Shown in pieces: positions 35,351-43,832 of a stretch of 64,000 nt of DNA. This DNA comes from Palsa-506 sp963755815 (GTDB lineage: Bacteria; Actinomycetota; Actinomycetes; Streptosporangiales; Streptosporangiaceae). How positions within the stretch are numbered: position 1 is the first letter of the stretch; every line of letters starts with the position of its first letter. The position numbers and the translations under genes were made by a program. The stretch covers positions 186,001 to 250,000 of the forward strand of contig CAVWLF010000026.1 in NCBI GenBank assembly GCA_963755815.1. Reading direction: 5' to 3'. The notes below the pieces were generated by a model, which was given only the letters and a program-made list of their open reading frames with translations, was not told where the DNA came from and ran no database searches.

Positions 35351-35364
35351 GGAAAGCGCTTGCC
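35351..35364. promoter_or_regulatory. LacI-type operator upstream of the aldehyde dehydrogenase
   Basis: GGAAAGCGCTTGCC is a palindrome with a central CG and one mismatch in the right arm. It shares the GGAAAG half with the site at 33975. It lies 87 bases upstream of the TTG start, linking the amine genes to the adjacent regulator. Confidence 0.6.
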
Positions 35365-35450
35365 AAAGCCATCGGGGCGGGCCGCGATCGGCCGCGCCGC
35401 ACGGCGCCGGCCACGCCAGCCAGGCCATCACTCACGACGCGGAGAGTGCC

Positions 35451-36923
35451 TTGGGATCTGACGACGCACGCGACCAGGCCTGGCACGAGTGCCTGTTCGC
35501 CGACGGGGCATTCCGGCGGCCGTCCGGCGGCGGCACCATCGGGGTGCGGGATAAGGCGTCCGGCGAGATCTTCGCGCTGGCCGGGCTGGCCACCGAGCCG
35601 GATGTCGACGCCGCCGCCACAGCCGCGGCGGCCGCCCAGCGCGAGTGGAGCGAGCGGACCTACGCGGACCGGGCCGGCCTGCTCCGCGCCGTCGCGGCCG
35701 CGCTCGGCGACCGGGCCAAGTCGTTCCGCGAGCTCATCATGCGCGAGACCGGCTGCATCGCGGGCAAGGCAGATTACGAGATCTCGGCGGCGACCAGCGA
35801 GCTGATGGAGGCCGCCGGACTGGCCTCGCGGGCGGTCGGCGAGGTGCTGCCGTCCGGCCATGCGGGCCGGTTCTCCCTCTCCGAGCGGATCCCGGTCGGG
35901 GTCGTCGGCGTCATCACCCCGTGGAACTTCCCGCTCGTCCTCGGCATGCGGGTGATCGCGCCCGCGCTGGCGCTGGGGAACGCCGTACTGCTCAAGCCGT
36001 CGCCGGAGACCCCGGCCAGCGGCGGCCTGGCGATCGCCGAGCTGTTCGCCGCGGCCGGCGCCCCGCCCGGCATCTTCGCGGTCCTGCCCGGCGACGTCGA
36101 GGTCGGCCAGCGCCTGGTTACGCACCCTGACGTCGCGATGATTCACTTCACCGGATCCACGCAGGTCGGCCGCCAGATCGCGAGGGAGGCCGGCGGCCTG
36201 CTGAAGAAGGTCTCGCTGGAACTGGGCGGCAACAACGCGCTCATCGTGCTTGACGACGCCGACATCGAGCAGGCCACCATGATCGGCGCCTGGTCGAGCT
36301 TCCATTACCAGGGCCAGACCTGCATCACGGCCGGGCGCCACATCGTCCAGCGCGGCGTCGCCGACGCCTACGTGGCGGGCCTGGCCAGGCGCGCCGACGC
36401 GATCACCCTCGGCAACACGCTCACCGAGGACGTCGGCCTGGGCCCGATGATCAACTCAAGGCAGCAGGCCCGGGCCCAGCAGATGCTGGACGAGTCCGTC
36501 GCCGCGGGCGCCACGATCGTGGCCGGCGGAACCAGCGAGGGACCGTACTTCCGGCCGACCGTGGTCACCGGGGTGGGCCGGAAGACCCGGCTGTGGAACG
36601 AGGAGATCTTCGCGCCGATCGCGCCCGTCCTGGTCGTCGACGGCGAGGAGGAGGCGCTCGCCGTGGCCAACGACACCGCCTACGGGCTGGTCAACTCCGT
36701 GCTTACCGGCGACCCGTACCGGGGCATCCGCCTGGCCCGGGGCCTGCGGGCCGGCATGGTGCACGTCAATGACGCGACGCCGCAGGATGAGGCGCTGGCT
36801 CCGTTCGGCGGCATCGGCCAGTCCGGGCTCGGCGGCCGGTCCGGCGGCGACGCGAACATCGAGGAGTTCACCGAGCGGCGCTGGCTGACCGTGACGCCCG
36901 GACCCGCCCATTACCCCTACTGA
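35451..36923 (+). CDS. NAD(P)-dependent aldehyde dehydrogenase (benzaldehyde/aromatic type)
   Basis: The 490-residue protein is a full ALDH: VGVVGVITPWNFPLVLGMRV, the catalytic Glu257 in SLELGGNN, catalytic Cys291 in QGQTCITAGR, and EEIFAPIAPVLVVD. Overall it resembles benzaldehyde/vanillin dehydrogenases, which oxidise aromatic aldehydes to acids. The TTG start at 35451, with GGAGAG just upstream, gives normal family length; the frame is open upstream but that part is not conserved-looking. The permease and copper amine oxidase genes follow, so its likely substrate is the aldehyde released by that oxidase. Confidence 0.92.
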   Translation: MGSDDARDQAWHECLFADGAFRRPSGGGTIGVRDKASGEIFALAGLATEPDVDAAATAAAAAQREWSERTYADRAGLLRAVAAALGDRAKSFRELIMRETGCIAGKADYEISAATSELMEAAGLASRAVGEVLPSGHAGRFSLSERIPVGVVGVITPWNFPLVLGMRVIAPALALGNAVLLKPSPETPASGGLAIAELFAAAGAPPGIFAVLPGDVEVGQRLVTHPDVAMIHFTGSTQVGRQIAREAGGLLKKVSLELGGNNALIVLDDADIEQATMIGAWSSFHYQGQTCITAGRHIVQRGVADAYVAGLARRADAITLGNTLTEDVGLGPMINSRQQARAQQMLDESVAAGATIVAGGTSEGPYFRPTVVTGVGRKTRLWNEEIFAPIAPVLVVDGEEEALAVANDTAYGLVNSVLTGDPYRGIRLARGLRAGMVHVNDATPQDEALAPFGGIGQSGLGGRSGGDANIEEFTERRWLTVTPGPAHYPY

Positions 36924-37098
36924 GGACCAAATTGAGTCCGAACTGAGTCAGCATTTACCCGGCCGGCTCTGGTGATGACCGGACGGACGGGGAAAGATCG
37001 CGTCAGAGCACATGAAAGATGCACCGCCGGTCCGGCGGAGGCTCACCGCCATCCCGGCGGGCATGCACCGCCCGGGGCGGCCGACATGAGGAGTGGAC

Positions 37099-38562
37099 AT
37101 GAGCGAAGCGGCTTCCGTTCCGTTCTCTGAGACGAAAGCGCCCGAGTCCGCCGACCGGCTGAACCGCGGCGCACTGGGCCTGGTGGACATCTCCGCCTCC
37201 ACGATGGCGAATATCGGGCCGGCCTACAGCTTCTACTTCGGGTTCGGCTTCCTGGTCTTCACGGCGGGCATCGCGGCGCCGCTGACGATCATCGTGGCCG
37301 GCGTCGCCATCGCGCTGCTGGGTAACACGCTGGCCCAGTTCTCCCGCGCGCACCCGTCGACCGGCGGCTTCATCTCGTTCGTCGGGAAGACGTTCGGCGG
37401 TACCAGCGCGGTGACCACCGCCCTGCTCTGCGGGGCGGGCTACATCATCGCGATCTCCTCGGTACTGGCCATCTGCGGCGGGTTCCTGTCCATCGTGCTG
37501 GAGTACTACTTCAAGTGGAATGTCCCGTGGGGGATCCTGTCCGTCATCCTGACCGCGGGCGCCGTGGTGATGATGATCCGCGGCGTGGGCGTCTCCACCA
37601 AGCTGGCCGGGCTCTTCTTCGGCTTCGAGATGCTGGTGCTGGTCGTCGTGTCGGTCATACTGCTCATCAAGAACGCCGGGCACCTGAGCTTCGCGCCGTT
37701 CGAGCCGAGCCACATCAAGAACGGCTTCACCGGCCTGGCGGCCGGCTTCCCGCTGGCTATCTACCTGTTCATCGGCTGGGAGAACTCCGCCGCGCTGGCC
37801 GAGGAAACCGGCGACCCGCGGCGTAACGTGCCCCGGGCGATCTTCCTGTCGGTGGCGATGATGGCCGTGGGCTACGTGCTGTTCGCCTACGCGACCCTCA
37901 CCGGTTTCCACTACAGCGCGGCGGCGGTCGGTGCCTCGACTATCCCGTTCATCACGGTCGCGTACAGCATCCTGGCCATCTTCGCCTTCTTCGCGTTCTT
38001 CGCCGGGATGACCTCTACCCTCGGCGTGCTGATCTCGGCCGTGAACTCGCAGTGCCGTCTCATCTTCAACGCCGGCCGTGAGGGCCTGCTGCCGTCCTGG
38101 CTCGGCAAGGTGCACCCGACCCGCCGCACGCCGGTGAACGCCATCTTCGCGTTCGTGGGCATCGCCGGCGCGATCATCGCCGTCTGGGCGCTCTTGCACG
38201 CGATTGGCGGCAGCACCGGCTCGCTGGACCCGATCAACTTCTTCGTCGAGTCGTCCACGCTCGGCACGATCCTGCTCCTGGTGGTCTACTTCCTGTCGAA
38301 CCTGGCCCTGCCGTTCTTCTACCGGAGGTTCCGGCCGCAGGAGTTCAACCTGGTGAAGCACGTCATCCTGCCGGTCCTGGGGATGCTGGCCATCATCGTG
38401 CCGGTGTACTACCTGTCCAAGCCCGGCCAGCCGTCGCCGTACGACTGGTTCCCGTATGCGGCACTGGCCATCGTGGTCGTCGCGGTGATCTACGCGTACT
38501 TCCTGAACAGCCGGGACCCTGGCCTCGCGGACCGGGTCGGCTCGATCGTCGCCGACGAGTAG
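37099..38562 (+). CDS. APC family amino acid/amine permease
   Basis: The 487-residue protein has 12 membrane helices and APC-superfamily landmarks: GLVDISASTMANIGPAYSFY in helix 1 and FIGWENSAALAEETGDPRRN in the helix 6-7 region. It imports an amino acid or amine by secondary transport. GAGGAG lies just before ATG 37099. The 175-base gap after the aldehyde dehydrogenase includes a palindrome CCGCCGGTCCGGCGG (37024-37038). Its position between aldehyde dehydrogenase and amine oxidase suggests uptake of the oxidase's amine substrate. Confidence 0.9.
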   Translation: MSEAASVPFSETKAPESADRLNRGALGLVDISASTMANIGPAYSFYFGFGFLVFTAGIAAPLTIIVAGVAIALLGNTLAQFSRAHPSTGGFISFVGKTFGGTSAVTTALLCGAGYIIAISSVLAICGGFLSIVLEYYFKWNVPWGILSVILTAGAVVMMIRGVGVSTKLAGLFFGFEMLVLVVVSVILLIKNAGHLSFAPFEPSHIKNGFTGLAAGFPLAIYLFIGWENSAALAEETGDPRRNVPRAIFLSVAMMAVGYVLFAYATLTGFHYSAAAVGASTIPFITVAYSILAIFAFFAFFAGMTSTLGVLISAVNSQCRLIFNAGREGLLPSWLGKVHPTRRTPVNAIFAFVGIAGAIIAVWALLHAIGGSTGSLDPINFFVESSTLGTILLLVVYFLSNLALPFFYRRFRPQEFNLVKHVILPVLGMLAIIVPVYYLSKPGQPSPYDWFPYAALAIVVVAVIYAYFLNSRDPGLADRVGSIVADE

Positions 38563-38620
38563 GCACCCCGCGGTTGCCGGGTGCGCCGGGAGCCTCGTTT
38601 CTGAATCTGGGAGATCTGCC

Positions 38621-40612
38621 ATGACCGAAGCAGCGATCCGGCCGACCGAGGCGCATGGCTCGCTCCCGGCGCACCCGCTCGACCCGGTCCGGCCGGAGGA
38701 GTTCCTGGCCGGGCGCCGGATCCTGGCCGGGGCCGGCCTGCTGACCGAGTCCGTCAGGCTCGCGTACTACGGGCTGGAGGAGCCGCCGAAGGACGACGTG
38801 CTGGCGGGCAGCTCCGGCACCCCGGACAGCGCGAACGGCGGTCCGGCCGCCCGGCCGGACCGCCGCCTGCGGGCGTTCCTGATCGACGTGGTGACCGGCG
38901 AGTCGAGTGACGTCGTCATCTCGCTCACCGCCAACCAGGTCACCTCGGCTCGCACCCTGGACCCGCTGACCGACGGCACGGTGCCGATCCTGGACCAGGA
39001 CTTCGCGCTGGCCGAGGAGATCGTGCACGCGGATCCCGGCTGGCGGGCCGCCATGGCGCGCCGGGGGCTGACGGACGTCTCGAAGATCAGGGCCTGCCCG
39101 CTGACGGCCGGCTCGTACGGCATCGCCGACGAGCAGTCCCGGCGGATGGTCCGGGTGCTCGCCTTCCTCCAGGACCGCGAGCACGACCTGGCCTGGGCGC
39201 ATCCGGTCGACGGCGTGGCCGCCTACGTCGACCTGATCGAGCGGCGGGTCTTCAAGCTGATCGACGAGCTCGACCTGCCGGTGCCGCGGGAGTCCGGCGA
39301 CTACGACGACCCGGCCGTCCGCGGGCCGCTGCGCACCGGGCTGCGGCCGATTGAGATCACCCAGCCGGAAGGGCCGAGCTTCACGCTGGACGATCACTGG
39401 CTGGAATGGCAGGGCTGGTCGCTGCGGATCGGCTTCGACGCCCGCGAGGGGCTGACGCTGCACCAGATCAGCCTGGACGACCAGGGCCAGCGCCGGCCGG
39501 TGATCTACCGTGCCTCCATCCCGGAGATGGTCGTCCCGTACGGCGATCCCGCCCCCACCAGGTACTGGCAGAACTACTTCGACAGCGGCGAGTACCTGGT
39601 CGGCAAGTGGGCGAACTCGCTCCAGCTGGGCTGTGACTGCCTGGGCGAGATCGCCTACCTGGACGCGACCGTCGCCGACGATCACGGCCAGCCGCGCACG
39701 ATCAGCAACGCCATCTGCGTGCACGAGGAGGACTTCGGCATCCTCTGGAAGCACTTCGACATCTTCAACGGCTCGTCCCAGTCGCGCCGCCAGCGCCGCC
39801 TGGTGATCTCGTTCTTCAGCACGGTCGGCAACTACGACTACGGCTTCTACTGGTACTTCTACCTGGACGGCACCATCGAGTGCGAGATCAAGCTCACCGG
39901 CGTCCTGTTCACCTCGGCCTACCCGGGCGACGGGTTCGCGCACGCCACGCAGGTCGCGCCCGGCCTGGGCGCGCCCGGCCACCAGCACCTGTTCAGCGCG
40001 CGGCTGGACATGATGGTCGACGGGCGGGCCAACGCGGTCGAGGAAGTCGACACTCATGGCCTGCCGGCCGGGCCGGCCAACCCGCACGGCAACGCCCTCG
40101 CCCAGACGATCACCCGGCTGTCCCGCGAGTCCGAGGCCGGGCGCCGGGTCGCGCCGGACCGGGGCCGGGTCTGGCGGGTGATCAGCACCGAGCACGCGAA
40201 CCGGTTCGGCCAGCCGACCGGCTTCACCCTGTACCCCGAGGCCGCGCCGACCCTGCTGGCCGCCCCGGGATCGTCGCTGTACCGCCGGGCCGTCTTCGCC
40301 ACCAACCATCTCTGGGTGACTCGCTACGACCCGGCGCACCGCTACCCGGCCGGGGACTTCGTGAACCAGCACCCCGGGGGAGCGGGCATCGGCGAGTTCA
40401 CCGCCGGGGACCAGGACATCGACGGCACCGACGTGGTGCTGTGGCATACCTTCGGGCCGTCGCATTTCCCGCGGCCGGAGGACTGGCCGGTGATGCCGGT
40501 CAGCCGGTGCGGGTTCGTCCTCAAGCCGACCGGCTTCTTCGGCCGCAACCCGACGCTCGACGTGCCGCCCGTGGGCGCGCATTGCGACCCGGCTCCGCCC
40601 GGCGACGACTGA
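38621..40612 (+). CDS. Copper-containing primary-amine oxidase
   Basis: The 663-residue protein has all the residues of copper amine oxidases: Tyr405 in GNYDYGFYW, the tyrosine converted to the TPQ cofactor; catalytic-base Asp321 in YWQNYFDSGEYLVGKW; and copper ligands His454 and His456 (GHQHLFSAR) and His615 (SHFPRPEDWP). The Asp region is almost identical to that of the Arthrobacter phenylethylamine oxidase. It converts primary amines such as phenylethylamine or tyramine to aldehyde, ammonia and hydrogen peroxide. No signal peptide is seen, so it is probably cytosolic. GGGAG precedes the ATG, and the gene follows the permease by 58 bases. Confidence 0.95.
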   Translation: MTEAAIRPTEAHGSLPAHPLDPVRPEEFLAGRRILAGAGLLTESVRLAYYGLEEPPKDDVLAGSSGTPDSANGGPAARPDRRLRAFLIDVVTGESSDVVISLTANQVTSARTLDPLTDGTVPILDQDFALAEEIVHADPGWRAAMARRGLTDVSKIRACPLTAGSYGIADEQSRRMVRVLAFLQDREHDLAWAHPVDGVAAYVDLIERRVFKLIDELDLPVPRESGDYDDPAVRGPLRTGLRPIEITQPEGPSFTLDDHWLEWQGWSLRIGFDAREGLTLHQISLDDQGQRRPVIYRASIPEMVVPYGDPAPTRYWQNYFDSGEYLVGKWANSLQLGCDCLGEIAYLDATVADDHGQPRTISNAICVHEEDFGILWKHFDIFNGSSQSRRQRRLVISFFSTVGNYDYGFYWYFYLDGTIECEIKLTGVLFTSAYPGDGFAHATQVAPGLGAPGHQHLFSARLDMMVDGRANAVEEVDTHGLPAGPANPHGNALAQTITRLSRESEAGRRVAPDRGRVWRVISTEHANRFGQPTGFTLYPEAAPTLLAAPGSSLYRRAVFATNHLWVTRYDPAHRYPAGDFVNQHPGGAGIGEFTAGDQDIDGTDVVLWHTFGPSHFPRPEDWPVMPVSRCGFVLKPTGFFGRNPTLDVPPVGAHCDPAPPGDD

Positions 40613-40637
40613 CGTCGCCAGTCGGCAGTCGCCAGTC

Positions 40638-40655
40638 GCCCGGGCGGGCCCGGGC
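40638..40655. terminator. Hairpin after the amine oxidase gene
   Basis: GCCCGGG (40638-40644) pairs with CCCGGGC (40649-40655) around a 4-nt loop, 25 bases after the stop. It is preceded by a CAGTCG repeat. No T-tract is present. Confidence 0.5.
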
Positions 40656-40725
40656 TGGCGGGCGGGCCGCGCCGCGGTGCCCGGGCCCATGATTTTAACG
40701 GGGCCCGGCGGGTTCCTGCCGTTCC

Positions 40726-41115
40726 CTACGGAGCTGCGCCGGCCGTCGGGCCGAGGCCCGCCAGGCGGCACTGCGGCCGCGTCGCCAGCGCGAGCCGGTC
40801 ATGCCCGGCGAACGCCGTCCGGCACATCGCCCGGGCGCTGGCCCCGCAGCCGTGCATGAGCGCGCCCCCGGTAGAACTCGGCACGCTGACCGTCACGCAG
40901 CCATCATGCGAGCGGCCGTAGGCGCCCGGGTGACTGACGCCCCACCAGGTCACGCCGCCGACCACGGCCACCGCCAGCGCGCCAGCCGCCGCCATCCGGC
41001 CGCGCCGGCGCCCAGGCCGGCTGTCCTTGGGCGGGCTGGGCTCGGGCCGGCTGGGCTCAGCCTGGCTGCGCTCCGGCGGCCCGGCGCCGGCGGCAGCGTC
41101 CGGCGAATCACCCAT
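40726..41115 (-). CDS. Hypothetical single-pass membrane protein, 129 aa
   Basis: I do not recognise a family. The protein has a 45-residue Pro/Glu/Arg-rich cytosolic part, one membrane helix (about 42-62) and an exported tail with four to five cysteines (HDGCVTVSVPSS, HGCGASARAMCRTAF and PQCRLAG). The cysteines could form disulfides or bind metal. ATG 41115 is preferred because the frame upstream of it is Arg-rich and runs through the 16-bp repeats. It is divergent from the alkyltransferase operon, and the repeats at 41152-41209 lie between the two starts. Confidence 0.55.
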   Translation of the reverse strand: MGDSPDAAAGAGPPERSQAEPSRPEPSPPKDSRPGRRRGRMAAAGALAVAVVGGVTWWGVSHPGAYGRSHDGCVTVSVPSSTGGALMHGCGASARAMCRTAFAGHDRLALATRPQCRLAGLGPTAGAAP

Positions 41116-41151
41116 GATCTGCACAGTACAAGGCGGCGGGCCCGCCGCGCC

Positions 41152-41209
41152 GCGGTGAGACGGCGCTGCGGTGAGACTGTTCCGCGGTGAGACCATGCGG
41201 CGGTGAGAC
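41152..41209. repeat. Four GCGGTGAGAC direct repeats with 16-bp spacing
   Basis: The identical 10-mer begins at 41152, 41168, 41184 and 41200, with unrelated 6-base spacers. An inverted partial copy, GGTCTCAC, lies at 41272-41279. The array is about 100 bases upstream of the alkyltransferase operon start and just upstream of the divergent membrane-protein gene. It looks like an array of protein-binding sites. Confidence 0.8.
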
Positions 41210-41308
41210 CCGGTAATCCCGTCGGCCGGCTGGCGGGGCGTCGTTCTCCGGCTGCAACGGGCGCGAAGCCCGGTCTCACATTGGCGCCCGCAGGCTCGTT
41301 TACCGGTC

Positions 41309-41977
41309 ATGAGACACGAGATGATGCTCAACGTCGGCGGAGCCGCCCTCGATGACGCCAACGGCGCCGGTCACGCCCGGCCGTGGCACACCATCATGCC
41401 GTCAGTGCTCGGGGAACTCACGCTCGTGCGGGATCAGACCGGGTTGCGCGGCCTTTACTTTCCGCATCACTGGTACCGGCCGGACCGGTCCGAGTTCGGC
41501 CCCCGCATGGACGGCGGATTCGGCACGGCGTCCCGGCAGCTTCGCGAGTACCTGGCCGGTGCGCGTCAGCACTTCGGACTGCCCCTGGCGCCGGCCGGCG
41601 ACCAGTTCCAGCGCACCGTCTGGGACCTGATCATGCAGGTCCCGTACGGTGACACGGTGACCTACGGCGAACTCGCGGCGCGGATCGGCGGCGAGGTCAC
41701 GGCGCAGCAGGTCGGGGCGGCCGTGGGTCGCAACCCGCTGTGCATCCTGGTTCCGTGTCACCGCGTCGTGGGCCGTAACGGGAAGCTCACCGGCTACGCC
41801 GGCGGCATCGGGCGCAAGCGGTACCTGCTCGAGCTCGAGCGCGATCAGGCCAGCCAGTCGCTGGGCCTGCCGTTTCAGGACACTCTCCTCCCGGGGCCGT
41901 ACGGACAGCAAGAATCCGCTGACGAGCACGGCCGGCCCGCGCAAAATCAGTCACCGCTGGACCTCACGCAGACTTAG
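41309..41977 (+). CDS. Methylated-DNA-protein-cysteine methyltransferase (Ogt/MGMT-like), first copy
   Basis: The 222-residue protein has an N-terminal Ogt-type domain and a C-terminal MGMT domain with the alkyl-accepting Cys150 in ILVPCHRVVG, followed by GKLTGYAGGIGRKRYLLELE. The segment normally reading R-A-V-G, which supplies the arginine finger, reads QQVGAAVGRNP here, so that Arg appears replaced. It should remove alkyl groups from O6-alkylguanine in a suicide reaction. A disordered 40-residue tail is unusual. It is the first gene of an operon with an ECF sigma factor and a second MGMT. ATG 41321 is an alternative start. Confidence 0.88.
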   Translation: MRHEMMLNVGGAALDDANGAGHARPWHTIMPSVLGELTLVRDQTGLRGLYFPHHWYRPDRSEFGPRMDGGFGTASRQLREYLAGARQHFGLPLAPAGDQFQRTVWDLIMQVPYGDTVTYGELAARIGGEVTAQQVGAAVGRNPLCILVPCHRVVGRNGKLTGYAGGIGRKRYLLELERDQASQSLGLPFQDTLLPGPYGQQESADEHGRPAQNQSPLDLTQT

Positions 41978-41996
41978 CAGAAGGCGTCTACAGGAC

Positions 41997-42521
41997 GTGG
42001 AAAGTAAACAGCCATTCGAGGCCGTCGTCTCCGCCCACGGGCCGACGGTGCTGCGTGTGTGCCGTGCGGTACTCGGCCCCGTTGATGCCGACGATGCCTG
42101 GTCGGAGACCTTCCTTTCGGCGCTGAAGGCCTACCCGGAGCTGCCGGCCGGCGCCAACATCGAGGCCTGGCTGGTCACGATCGCGCACCGCAAGGCCATC
42201 GACGTCACCCGCGGCCGGGCGCGCCGCGCGATCCCGGCCGGCGACCTGCCCGAGATCGCCGGCCCGCCGCACGCGGAAAGCGACGACGACCTGGCCGACG
42301 CGCTGGCCCGGCTGCCGGACAAGCAGAAGCACGCCGTGGCCTACCACTACCTCGCCGGTCTGCCCTATGGCGACGTCGCCGGCGTCCTCGGCGGCAGCGC
42401 CGACGCCGCCCGGCGGGCCGCCGCCGACGGCATCGCCACCCTCAGGCGCACCTATCCGGGCGTCGCGGCCAGGAATGCCGCCGCCCGGAAGGCCGCGGCC
42501 AGCAAAGGAGATAACCGATGA
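41997..42521 (+). CDS. ECF-type RNA polymerase sigma factor
   Basis: The 174-residue protein has only the two DNA/core-binding regions of ECF factors. Region 2 is seen in VLRVCRAVLGPVDADDAWSE to NIEAWLVTIAHRKAIDVTRG, and region 4 in ALARLPDKQKHAVAYHYLAG and YGDVAGVLGGSADAARRAAA. No anti-sigma gene is present; the downstream gene is an MGMT with an N-terminal extension that could play that part. The GTG start lies 20 bases after the first MGMT stop, and the stop overlaps the second MGMT by four bases (ATGA). I infer a role in an alkylation response. Confidence 0.9.
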   Translation: MESKQPFEAVVSAHGPTVLRVCRAVLGPVDADDAWSETFLSALKAYPELPAGANIEAWLVTIAHRKAIDVTRGRARRAIPAGDLPEIAGPPHAESDDDLADALARLPDKQKHAVAYHYLAGLPYGDVAGVLGGSADAARRAAADGIATLRRTYPGVAARNAAARKAAASKGDNR

Positions 42522-43132
42522 ACACGAACCACGACCTCATCAGCAGCCTGGCGCGGAGCACTGACGCCGCGCCCGGCCAGCTAACCGGGCTGCGGGCCCG
42601 GCTGGCGGACGCTGCCCAATGCGACGGAATCCTCGACGTGGCCTACCGCATCATCGATAGCCCGGTCGGCCCCTTGCTCGTGGCCGCGACAGAATCCGGC
42701 CTGGTCCGGGTGGCCTACGCCAGCGAGAACCACGACGCGGTCCTGCAGAGCCTGGCCGACCGGATAAGCCCCCGCATCCTCAGCGGTTCCGCCCGGCTGG
42801 ACAACGTCGCCCGCGAACTCGACGAGTACTTCGACGGACACCGGCAGAGCTTCGACGTGCCGCTGGACTGGCGGCTTTCCGCCGGTTTCCGCAGCATCGT
42901 GCTGCACCTCCTGCCCGAGATCGGCTACGGCCACACGGCGAGCTACGCCGCCGTCGCCCGGCTGGCCGGCCACCCGAAGGCCGTCCGCGCAGTCGGCAGC
43001 GCCTGTGCCACCAACCCGCTGCCCGTCATCGTGCCGTGCCACCGGGTGGTGCGTTCCGACGGCAGCATGGGCGGCTATCTCGGCGGGGTAGAGGCCAAGC
43101 GCACCCTGCTCACCCTGGAAGCGGCCGCATGA
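42518..43132 (+). CDS. Methylated-DNA-protein-cysteine methyltransferase (Ada C-terminal-like), second copy
   Basis: The 204-residue protein carries an MGMT domain with the acceptor Cys174 in VIVPCHRVVRSDGS, the arginine finger Arg157 in AVRAVGSACATNP, and GGYLGGVEAKRTLLTLE. Its first 40 residues (ISSLARSTDAAPGQLTGLRA onward, with Cys35) are an extra helical extension not needed for repair. It overlaps the sigma-factor gene by four bases, so the pair is translated in fixed ratio. That makes a sensor or regulatory link plausible, as Ada uses cysteine methylation for signalling; this is inference. Confidence 0.92.
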   Translation: MNTNHDLISSLARSTDAAPGQLTGLRARLADAAQCDGILDVAYRIIDSPVGPLLVAATESGLVRVAYASENHDAVLQSLADRISPRILSGSARLDNVARELDEYFDGHRQSFDVPLDWRLSAGFRSIVLHLLPEIGYGHTASYAAVARLAGHPKAVRAVGSACATNPLPVIVPCHRVVRSDGSMGGYLGGVEAKRTLLTLEAAA

Positions 43133-43208
43133 GCGTGCCTGCCGCCTGACCTGCGGGGGTGCGTGGAGCAGAACTCGGATGCGGCCGGCCGATGTTGCGT
43201 TCGAGCCG

Positions 43209-43766
43209 CTAGTCTCCGCCGACGCGGTAGTCCAGGAGCACCAGGCGTTCATCGATGACGGTGGCGCCGATGAGGCTCAGGCGGAGGTCGGGCAGCTCGG
43301 CGAAGACCGGGCCCGCACCGGCCGCACCGTGGATGGTCGGGAAGACCATGATGCGGAGCCGGTCGACCAGGCCGAGCCGGAAGAGGCTGCGGACGAGGGA
43401 CGGGCTGCCGATGGTGCGCATCGGGATGCCGTCGGCCATGGCCTTCAGCGCCGGCCCGGCCGTCTCGGCCGGCTCGTCGATGATCGTGGTATTCGCCCAC
43501 GTCAGCGGCGGTTTCAGCGTCTTCGAGAACACGATCTTGGGGAGCTGCGCCATCCGGGGGAACGTCGGGTCGTCGCCGTTCGCGACGATCTCGGACAGCT
43601 GCCGGTACGTCGTCGCGCCCATCAGCATGATGTGCTCCTCGGCGAGCTGCGCGTCGATCCACGCCTGCAGGCCAGGCCCGCCGTAGCCCCAGTACGGGGC
43701 CGGTTGCGGCCCGCCGCCGCCGTACCCGTCAACGGTGCTGAACATGTCGACCCGCAGCTCACGCAC
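43209..43766 (-). CDS. Dihydrofolate reductase family (RibD C-terminal-like) protein
   Basis: The 185-residue protein matches the RibD_C/DHFR-like group: RVDMFSTVDGYGGG, MLMGATTYRQLSEIVANGDD, KIVFSKTLKPPLTWANTTII, GSPSLVRSLFRLGLVDRLRI and FPTIHGAAGAGPVFAELPDL. Members bind NADPH and reduce unknown substrates. It is a single gene, convergent with the alkyltransferase operon and divergent from the SPFH gene. Confidence 0.9.
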   Translation of the reverse strand: MRELRVDMFSTVDGYGGGGPQPAPYWGYGGPGLQAWIDAQLAEEHIMLMGATTYRQLSEIVANGDDPTFPRMAQLPKIVFSKTLKPPLTWANTTIIDEPAETAGPALKAMADGIPMRTIGSPSLVRSLFRLGLVDRLRIMVFPTIHGAAGAGPVFAELPDLRLSLIGATVIDERLVLLDYRVGGD

Positions 43767-43832
43767 GGTTCCTCCTGGTTAGGCCATCTCGACACGCTAG
43801 GCCATCTCGCCCGCTGCATCCGGCGCGGCGTG

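Noticed and set aside
33993..36341. 782-codon minus-strand frame opposite the LacI and aldehyde dehydrogenase genes
   Set aside because: Composition is that of an antisense shadow, and it would cover two well-supported genes and the operator region.
38393..40771. 792-codon minus-strand frame opposite the copper amine oxidase
   Set aside because: The sense strand carries all TPQ and copper-site motifs; the antisense translation has no recognisable family.
41152..41209. CRISPR array or replication-origin iterons
   Set aside because: Repeats are 10 bp with 6-bp spacers, there are only four, and no rep or cas gene is nearby.
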